From JAIQGF01 sp051006995 (GTDB taxonomy: Bacteria; Acidobacteriota; Terriglobia; Terriglobales; Acidobacteriaceae): a stretch of DNA of 64,000 nucleotides. The translations under genes were made by a program, and so were the position numbers. Below, piece by piece: positions 58,777 through 64,000 of this stretch; within the stretch, counting starts at the first letter, position 1; every line of letters starts with the position of its first letter. The notes beneath the pieces are model-generated. The model was not told the DNA's origin and did not search any database. It saw nothing but the letters and a program-made list of their open reading frames with translations. The stretch is from positions 62,001-126,000 of the forward strand of contig JBPCSQ010000016.1 in assembly GCA_051006995.1 (NCBI GenBank), read 5' to 3'.

Positions 58777-60135
58777 TCAGTCTCCGGCGGCGGGAGCCGG
58801 CTCGGCGGGAAAGTAGGATTTGACACGAGTAACGACCTCGGGAACGGCCAATTCGCGTCCTTCCTGCACTTCCCAGATGGAAACGATAGGGAAAAATTTG
58901 GTGAACACCATGTACAGGAACATGAACGTTGCCCCGAACCCGATGGTGATCGCGATCTCCACCCAGGTTGGAGAGTAGCTCGCCTTCGCCCAGGGCAGGC
59001 GTGGCTGCGACAATGTCGGAACCACAATCGTGAATCGTTCCAGCCACATCCCGATGTTCACCGAGATTGAGGCAATCACGCAGCCGGTAATGGTACGTGT
59101 TTTCTTGCGCGCGAGAATGCTGACCGGGATGACAAAGCAGGTCACGAACATCGTCCAGAAGGGCACGGCGTAGCGTCCACTCAGCTTGGAATAGAACACC
59201 ACCAGGTGGCTGGGATCGCTGCCATAGAACGTGGTGATGAACTCGGCGAAGGTGAAGTAGAACCAGAGCAACGCCATCACCAATAACAGCAGGCCGAGAT
59301 TGTTGAAGTGGATGGGCTTGAGGTAATTCTGCAGGTAGTAAATCTTCCGGATCAGCGCCATCACGATCAGCAGGGACGCGATTCCGGAGAAAATCGCGCC
59401 GACAACAAAGTAGGGACCGAAGATGGTGGAGTGCCACATGGGCTGCACCGTCATCGCAAATACCCACGAGACGACCGTGTGGACGGAAATGGCGATCGGA
59501 ATCACCAGCACCGCCATGACGGAGATCGCGCGATTCAAAATGCGCTTCTGCTTCTCCGTTGCTTGCCATCCGACGGCTAGAACTCGGTAGAACCAAGCGG
59601 GCTTAGCGCCATGATCGCGCAGGATGGCGATGTCGGGTATGAGCGGCAGGAACAGGTAGATCGTGCTCCCCGTCAGATAAACGCTGATGCTGCACAGGTC
59701 CCAGACTAGCGGCGAGTGGAAATTGGGGTGTTTGAGGATATTCAGAGCGCGGTCGGGGCGGCCCAGATCCATGATGACGCTGCCGACGCCGAAGAACAGC
59801 ACCAGGACGGTAATGACCTCAGCGGCGCGGGTAATCGACCGCCGCCATTCCGCGTGGCATAGCCGCAGAATGGCGCTGATCAACGTCCCTGCGTGGCTGA
59901 TGCCGATGAAGAAAACGAAATTCGTGATGTAGAAGCCCCAATACACGGGGACATTCAGGCCGGTGACCCCCAGCCCGTTCCTTAGTTGGTGCATCCAGGC
60001 AAAGAATGCGATGCTGGTGAACCCAAGGAACACCATCGCCAGGTAATAGAACGGTCGCCGGGTAGCAATGACCGGCTGCAACAACACCAGGTCCTGTTCC
60101 TGCTCGTTATGTGCGTGGTCCTTGGCCGTCTCCAC
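58777..60135 (-). CDS. NrfD/PsrC-type integral membrane subunit
   Basis: 452 residues if begun at GTG 60135 (GGAGCG upstream); the frame is open further up but that part is opposite the ferredoxin and not conserved. About ten membrane helices. Family features: 'LVLLQPVIATRRPFYYLAMVFLGF', 'FFIGISHAGTLISAILRL', 'MDLGRPDRALNILKHP', 'SVHTVVSWVFAMTVQPMWHSTIFGPYFVVGAIFSG'. NrfD-like subunits bind quinones and pass electrons to or from an adjacent iron-sulfur subunit; some couple this to charge movement. Its start overlaps the ferredoxin gene by 29 bases, so they are coupled. Confidence 0.9.
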   Translation of the reverse strand: METAKDHAHNEQEQDLVLLQPVIATRRPFYYLAMVFLGFTSIAFFAWMHQLRNGLGVTGLNVPVYWGFYITNFVFFIGISHAGTLISAILRLCHAEWRRSITRAAEVITVLVLFFGVGSVIMDLGRPDRALNILKHPNFHSPLVWDLCSISVYLTGSTIYLFLPLIPDIAILRDHGAKPAWFYRVLAVGWQATEKQKRILNRAISVMAVLVIPIAISVHTVVSWVFAMTVQPMWHSTIFGPYFVVGAIFSGIASLLIVMALIRKIYYLQNYLKPIHFNNLGLLLLVMALLWFYFTFAEFITTFYGSDPSHLVVFYSKLSGRYAVPFWTMFVTCFVIPVSILARKKTRTITGCVIASISVNIGMWLERFTIVVPTLSQPRLPWAKASYSPTWVEIAITIGFGATFMFLYMVFTKFFPIVSIWEVQEGRELAVPEVVTRVKSYFPAEPAPAAGD

Positions 60136-60823
60136 CGCTCCACTCTCCTTGTGCCAGATAAATGACCTTGGGGTGCGTGCCGAGCTCTTCCAGCGGACGG
60201 AACGCGCGCCGAGTGCGCGCCAGCGTCGCGACGGCCGAGTTAGGGTTCTCGAGATCGCCGAAGTACATCGCTCCCGCAGGACAGACTTCAACACAGGCGG
60301 GCATATACTCGCCGTCAGCAAGTTCCCGCTTTTCGGCCCTTGCCGTATCGCGCGCTTGTTGCAGACGGTGATGACAAAGGGTGCATTTTTCCACCACACC
60401 CTTGGGCCGCACCGAAACGTCCGGGTTCAGAGCCTGAGCAAATTCGCCCGGAAACTCCGGCTTGTACCAATTGAACATTCGGCGCGTGTATGGGCAGGCA
60501 TTGGTGCAGTAACGGCAGCCAATGCAGCGGGCGAAGATCTGCCGCACGGTGCCTTCAGGATTGATCGCCGTGGCTTGCACCGGGCAGACGCGGATGCATG
60601 GCGGGTTGTCGCAATGAACGCAGGGCAGCGGCGTCGGTCGCATGGAAACGCGCGGGTACTCGCCTTCGACCTGCGGAAGCAGGCTGATCCAGGACATTAC
60701 GCGCCCGCGCGCCGCTTCTTTCGGAGGTACGCACGGAACGTTGTTCTCCGTCTGGCAGGCGACCGTACACGCCTGGCAGGCCGTGCATTTCGCCAAATCG
60801 ATCACCATTCCCCAACGCGGCAT
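60107..60823 (-). CDS. 4Fe-4S ferredoxin subunit (four clusters, NrfC/DmsB/PhsB type)
   Basis: 238 residues from ATG 60823 (GAGGAGCC upstream). Cys groups: CTACQACTVACQ; CVHCDNPPCIRVCP; CIGCRYCTNACP; and CTLCHHR... with CVEVCP. This is the four-[4Fe-4S] ferredoxin of complex iron-sulfur molybdoenzymes. It links the molybdopterin subunit to the NrfD membrane subunit. No Tat or Sec signal is present, so it is probably exported with the Tat-dependent catalytic subunit. The spacing (11 bases after the Mo gene stop) supports one operon. Confidence 0.92.
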   Translation of the reverse strand: MPRWGMVIDLAKCTACQACTVACQTENNVPCVPPKEAARGRVMSWISLLPQVEGEYPRVSMRPTPLPCVHCDNPPCIRVCPVQATAINPEGTVRQIFARCIGCRYCTNACPYTRRMFNWYKPEFPGEFAQALNPDVSVRPKGVVEKCTLCHHRLQQARDTARAEKRELADGEYMPACVEVCPAGAMYFGDLENPNSAVATLARTRRAFRPLEELGTHPKVIYLAQGEWSGGDGQGPRT

Positions 60824-60834
60824 GCGGCTCCTCG

Positions 60835-63201
60835 TTAAGCGCGATAAACCTTTACATAGGTTCCATGCACGGACGGCAGCGCTGCGCCGTCTGCTGATTG
60901 CTCGACAATTTCCAGCGGATTGGCGCCCCGGCAGGCCCACTCGCTGCCGGCTTTATGACCGTACCCCAGCGGCAGGTGCACGACGCCGGGCCGGGTGCCC
61001 TCATAGAAACGTGCGCGAGCTTGCACTCGGCCCCGCCGCGACTCGATCCAGACCAGGTCGCTGTCGCTGATGCCAAAGGTTTGTGCGGTGTTCGGGTGAA
61101 TCTCAAGCCAGCTGTCCCAATTGGCGAAAACGTGTTGACCCGCGATTTGCTGCAAGTACGGCAGATGTCCGCCCTCGCCGGCAGCGAGCGGAAGCTGCTC
61201 AATGGGCATGAGCAGGAGCGGGAAATTCGCGCTCGGCTCCGCCAGCCCCGGTTGATGCGGCAGGCACGCGCGGTCTTGTAACTTCGCTTCCAACTGCCGG
61301 TGCTTGCTGGCGTTCGCCAGGGACTGTGAGTAGAACTCAAACTTGCCCGATTTCGTTCGGAGCACGCGGCTCCATTCGCCGTGGGAGTATGCCGGCTCCC
61401 ACCAGCCTCCTTGTTTCTTGATCTGTTCCCATAGTTCGTCGGCGTTCGAATAGCTCGGGGCCCACCACCCGGAACGCTCCATCAGCCGGTTCCACGTATC
61501 TTCCAAGGTAGAGCCAAAAACGGCGCCCGCCTGCGCGGCGAACAAGACGTTCACCTCGTTACGCAAGTAGTGTTCGTAATCTTCGAACGGCAGCGAGGCG
61601 GCGATCGGGCCGCCCAAAGCACGCGCCACAGTGAGCACGACGTCGGCAAAGTGGCGGATCCCGGGGTGCGATGCGATTGCCGGCGGCGATATGGAAACCA
61701 CAGCGTTCGCCGTGGTTGGCGGCGTTCCAGCGTCCTGCCAGGTTTCCACTCCCGTCGCCACAGGAAGTACGAGGTCGGCGAACACCGAGGTGTCGTCCAC
61801 AAATGAGCTGAAGCTGACTACGAACGGCACCTCACGCATGGCCTTACGGAATTCGTCCCCATGGGGCAGCGCAAAGACCGGATTCACTTGGTTCAGCAAC
61901 AGCATCTGCACCGGATATGGCTGCCGGGAAGCAATCGCGGCGGGAAGGTCGGCTGCCGTCGGCGACGCGAGATCGGCCAGCAATGCACCTTCCCGATTCG
62001 ACGGTTCCTGTGTGCCGGGTAGTGGTTGCTGCACGAGCACGCCACCAGGAACCTCGAGACTTCCCAGCAGCGCATTGAGCGAGTGGACGGCCATTGCCGC
62101 GTAGGTATTTCCGGGCAGACTGCTGGTCTGATGATCGCCGATGGCAACGACGGGCCGGTTCTCTGCGGCTTCGCGAGCCAGCCTCAAGATGGTGTCTGCG
62201 GGGACGCCGGTGATGCCGGCGGCGTCGTTCAACGTGTACTCCGATTTCACCAGCGACTTGAATCCGATGTGCGCACTCCCTTCCACATCGCGCCAATCCT
62301 CGAAGCCGAACGTGTGCTCGCGAACGAAGTTGGCGTCGTAAAGTCCCTCGGAGATCAGCACGTTGGCAATGCCGAGCGCGAGCGTCGCTTCGGTCCCGGG
62401 GCGAATGGAAACCCACTCATCCGCGCGCGCAGCCGTCATCGAAAGGCGCGGCTCAATCTGTACGAACTTGGTCCGCTTGCCGGAGGCATCGCGCCATCGC
62501 GAGAACGCGCGCATGTTCGCAACCGGCGCACCCCAGCCTTCCAACAGATTCGCGCCGAAACTCAGTACATAGCGTGAGTTGGCAAGATCGTAGGCGACGG
62601 GCTCGGTGAGGCCCTGCTGCGCCTGCACCGCGGCCTGAAGAGACGCCAACCCGCTCGGCATCCGCAGGTAATTGGGCGAGCCGTAAGCCGTCATGAATCG
62701 CGATAGCAGGCGCGGTGCCATGCCAGTCCGCTGGCGATCCACAAGGATCAGTGACCGGCTCTCGCCGGCATCGCGCAGCTTGCGCATGCGCTCGACGATG
62801 ATGCCGAGAGCTTCCTCGGTTGAAACTTCCTTCCATCGCGGATTGTCACGCGTGCCGGTGTTTCGCAGCGGTTTCCGCAACCGGTCAGGGTGATAAAGTT
62901 CCTGCAGTCCTGCCAGTCCTTTGGGACAAAGACCACCGCGGCTGACCGGGTGAAGCGGATTGCCCTGAATCTTCACCGCGCGCGCGCCGATCCGTCGAAT
63001 GCGCAAACCGCAGCCGCCCGGACACATATTGCACACGCCCGTCGCCCACGATTCCGGACCCGAAGGGACTCGCACCTGTTCGCTGTCAATGGCGGCGTTG
63101 ATCGTACTGAGTCCTTCGAGGCTTACGCCTGACGCGGCCGCGCCTGCGGCGCCGCCGGCAGCGAACCGCAAAAAACTGCGGCGATCAAACCTGAAACTCA
63201 T
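60835..63201 (-). CDS. Tat-exported molybdopterin oxidoreductase (DMSO reductase family)
   Basis: 788 residues from ATG 63201, whose first bases overlap the stop of the upstream cytochrome gene (ATGA). Tat signal 'DRRSFLRFAAGGAAG' followed by the 4Fe-4S site C57-x2-C60-x3-C64-x27-C92 ('CNMCPGGCG', 'GGLCPKG'). Molybdopterin-binding blocks follow ('LSFGANLLEGWGAPV', 'FVQIEPRLSMTAARADEW', 'QVNPVFALPHGDEFRKAM', 'DLVWIESRRGRVQARAR'). In the segment where a Mo ligand is expected (GSPNYLRMPSGLASLQAA) there is Ser but no Cys. The substrate is not predictable; candidates are a sulfur, arsenic or DMSO-type compound, or an electron-transfer (non-catalytic) role. With FeS and NrfD it forms a CISM complex facing the periplasm. 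Confidence 0.9.
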   Translation of the reverse strand: MSFRFDRRSFLRFAAGGAAGAAASGVSLEGLSTINAAIDSEQVRVPSGPESWATGVCNMCPGGCGLRIRRIGARAVKIQGNPLHPVSRGGLCPKGLAGLQELYHPDRLRKPLRNTGTRDNPRWKEVSTEEALGIIVERMRKLRDAGESRSLILVDRQRTGMAPRLLSRFMTAYGSPNYLRMPSGLASLQAAVQAQQGLTEPVAYDLANSRYVLSFGANLLEGWGAPVANMRAFSRWRDASGKRTKFVQIEPRLSMTAARADEWVSIRPGTEATLALGIANVLISEGLYDANFVREHTFGFEDWRDVEGSAHIGFKSLVKSEYTLNDAAGITGVPADTILRLAREAAENRPVVAIGDHQTSSLPGNTYAAMAVHSLNALLGSLEVPGGVLVQQPLPGTQEPSNREGALLADLASPTAADLPAAIASRQPYPVQMLLLNQVNPVFALPHGDEFRKAMREVPFVVSFSSFVDDTSVFADLVLPVATGVETWQDAGTPPTTANAVVSISPPAIASHPGIRHFADVVLTVARALGGPIAASLPFEDYEHYLRNEVNVLFAAQAGAVFGSTLEDTWNRLMERSGWWAPSYSNADELWEQIKKQGGWWEPAYSHGEWSRVLRTKSGKFEFYSQSLANASKHRQLEAKLQDRACLPHQPGLAEPSANFPLLLMPIEQLPLAAGEGGHLPYLQQIAGQHVFANWDSWLEIHPNTAQTFGISDSDLVWIESRRGRVQARARFYEGTRPGVVHLPLGYGHKAGSEWACRGANPLEIVEQSADGAALPSVHGTYVKVYRA

Positions 63202-64000
63202 TGTCGTGCCCCCGAGGTTCGCCGTTCGAGCGGTTTGGATCCGAGGAACTCGATGATGTCCACCATCTCGCCGGGCTGGAAACGGGGCCAGGCGACCTGC
63301 CGTTGTTGCATGCTCTGGAACATCAGTGGGCCGTGATTCCACAGCACAGTGGCGAGGTGGATGGGCGAGAAAGACGCGCCTCCCAGGTCGGGTCCCGCGC
63401 CGCCCTTTGCGTGGCAACCGGCGCATCCTTTTGCCTGGAACAGGCGAGCCCCGCGTTCCGCGTTACCGGCCTGATCGAAGTACCGCTCCGCAAACAGATA
63501 TGCGATCAGGTCGGCCATTTCTTTGTTGGTGAACTGCGGTCGTGCGATGTTCTGCGCCTGCATGCTTGCTCGCATGGCGGGCGCATGGTTCCACATGTCA
63601 GCGGCAAATTGTCCAAGCGTGCGCGGCAGGGCGCGCGAGCGAAGATCCGGAGCCGTGCGGCCGCCGCCGATGGCATGACAGGTGGCGCAGCCTTTTTCGT
63701 GAAACATCTTCCGGCCCGCTTCCGGATCTGCAGGATGCAAGTAAGTCGGCTTGCCCCCGTCGGGAGCGGATTTTCGAATGTAAGCGATGATGTCGGGGAC
63801 GTCGTTACCGTCGAAGACCGGCCAGGGCACCCCGCCGGCTGCCATGACCAACTGCATGGCGGGCGCATGGTTCCACATTGCTTGAATCCAGCTCACTGGG
63901 TTGCGGTAGGCGGCCCACTTCAGCAGGTCGGGCGCGCGTCGGCCTCCTTCCGCACCAACTCCATGACACCGAAGACATTGCTTCTGTTGGAGCAGGGCGC
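63198..64000 (-). CDS. Multiheme c-type cytochrome with repeated domains (5' truncated by window)
   Basis: The frame continues to the window end, so the N-terminus is missing; 266 residues are visible. Three CXXCH sites: CLRCH (63963-63977), CATCH and CAGCH. Each is followed by 'WNHAPAM'- or 'WNHGPLM'-type motifs about 35-45 residues later ('AMWNHAPAM', 'DMWNHAPAM', 'VLWNHGPLM'), presumably the axial-Met helix. So it is at least a tandem of three monoheme cytochrome c domains. It is the first visible gene of the electron-transfer operon and overlaps the Mo gene. It may carry electrons between the periplasmic CISM complex and the decaheme conduit. Confidence 0.88.
   Translation of the reverse strand, partial: ALLQQKQCLRCHGVGAEGGRRAPDLLKWAAYRNPVSWIQAMWNHAPAMQLVMAAGGVPWPVFDGNDVPDIIAYIRKSAPDGGKPTYLHPADPEAGRKMFHEKGCATCHAIGGGRTAPDLRSRALPRTLGQFAADMWNHAPAMRASMQAQNIARPQFTNKEMADLIAYLFAERYFDQAGNAERGARLFQAKGCAGCHAKGGAGPDLGGASFSPIHLATVLWNHGPLMFQSMQQRQVAWPRFQPGEMVDIIEFLGSKPLERRTSGARQ

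Noticed and set aside
58703..59596. 297-codon minus-strand frame overlapping the NrfD gene
   Set aside because: Out of register with the membrane protein, no hydrophobic pattern, Arg/His-rich.
1..64000. CRISPR arrays, insertion sequences, prophage genes or rRNA
   Set aside because: No regularly spaced direct repeats of suitable length, no transposase, integrase or phage structural gene, and no rRNA signature were found.

Overview
The window is about 62% GC chromosomal DNA, most likely from an Acidobacteriota bacterium close to Koribacter and other Terriglobia. I infer this from the mix of families: a winged-helix/TPR regulator without a membrane segment, Ser/Thr kinases with long Ala/Pro-rich linkers, class III cyclases fused to kinase or FHA domains, CsgG, minor pseudopilins, a cyclic beta-1,2-glucan synthase and an MtrAB-type electron conduit. 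No rRNA gene, CRISPR array or complete insertion sequence was seen. One intact tRNA (Arg-UCU) is present.

Layout. 1-6519: 3' part of a giant cyclic beta-glucan synthase. 6.8-8.0 kb: a TumE/TumA-like toxin-antitoxin pair and a tRNA 3'-end fragment that looks like an attachment-site remnant. 8.1-12.7 kb: regulator, small secreted proteins, a BON protein and two very short genes. 13-16.5 kb: a ClpB-like chaperone with a short middle domain, convergent with a tandem universal stress protein. 16.7-20.4 kb: a zinc or manganese uptake locus (His/Cys-rich small protein, porin, binding protein, permease) with no ATPase gene. 20.5-22.3 kb: MarR, pirin and DoxX genes with a shared palindromic operator. 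22.4-29.7 kb: housekeeping and stress genes, including a cyclic-nucleotide-gated MscS channel and a fungal-type cytosine deaminase. 29.9-34.3 kb: kinase, cyclase/FHA and CsgG. 35.6-40.6 kb: a minor-pilin operon ending in a PilZ protein. 41.3-44.0 kb: a large secreted BNR/FnIII protein. 44.4-50.1 kb: a Fis-type regulator, a strong promoter feeding a hairpin-rich stretch that may be a structured RNA, a cyclase-kinase-TPR fusion and a large secreted coiled-coil/TPR protein.

50.2-54.1 kb (minus strand): an operon of holo-ACP synthase, acetyl-CoA-synthetase-like ligase, a stand-alone acyl carrier protein, a Kbl-like alpha-oxoamine synthase and a small coiled-coil protein. The set suggests carrier-bound acyl transfer to an amino acid.

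54.4-64.0 kb (minus strand): a multi-heme cytochrome c, a Tat-exported molybdopterin oxidoreductase, a four-cluster ferredoxin, an NrfD membrane subunit, a decaheme MtrA/DmsE cytochrome, an MtrB/PioB porin and a monoheme cytochrome. Together they look like a quinone-linked iron-sulfur-molybdoenzyme module joined to a porin-cytochrome conduit across the outer membrane. This locus and the carrier-protein operon are the best candidates for undescribed systems. Short intergenic repeats with a strict 7-bp period, seen at four separate sites, are a third unusual signal.
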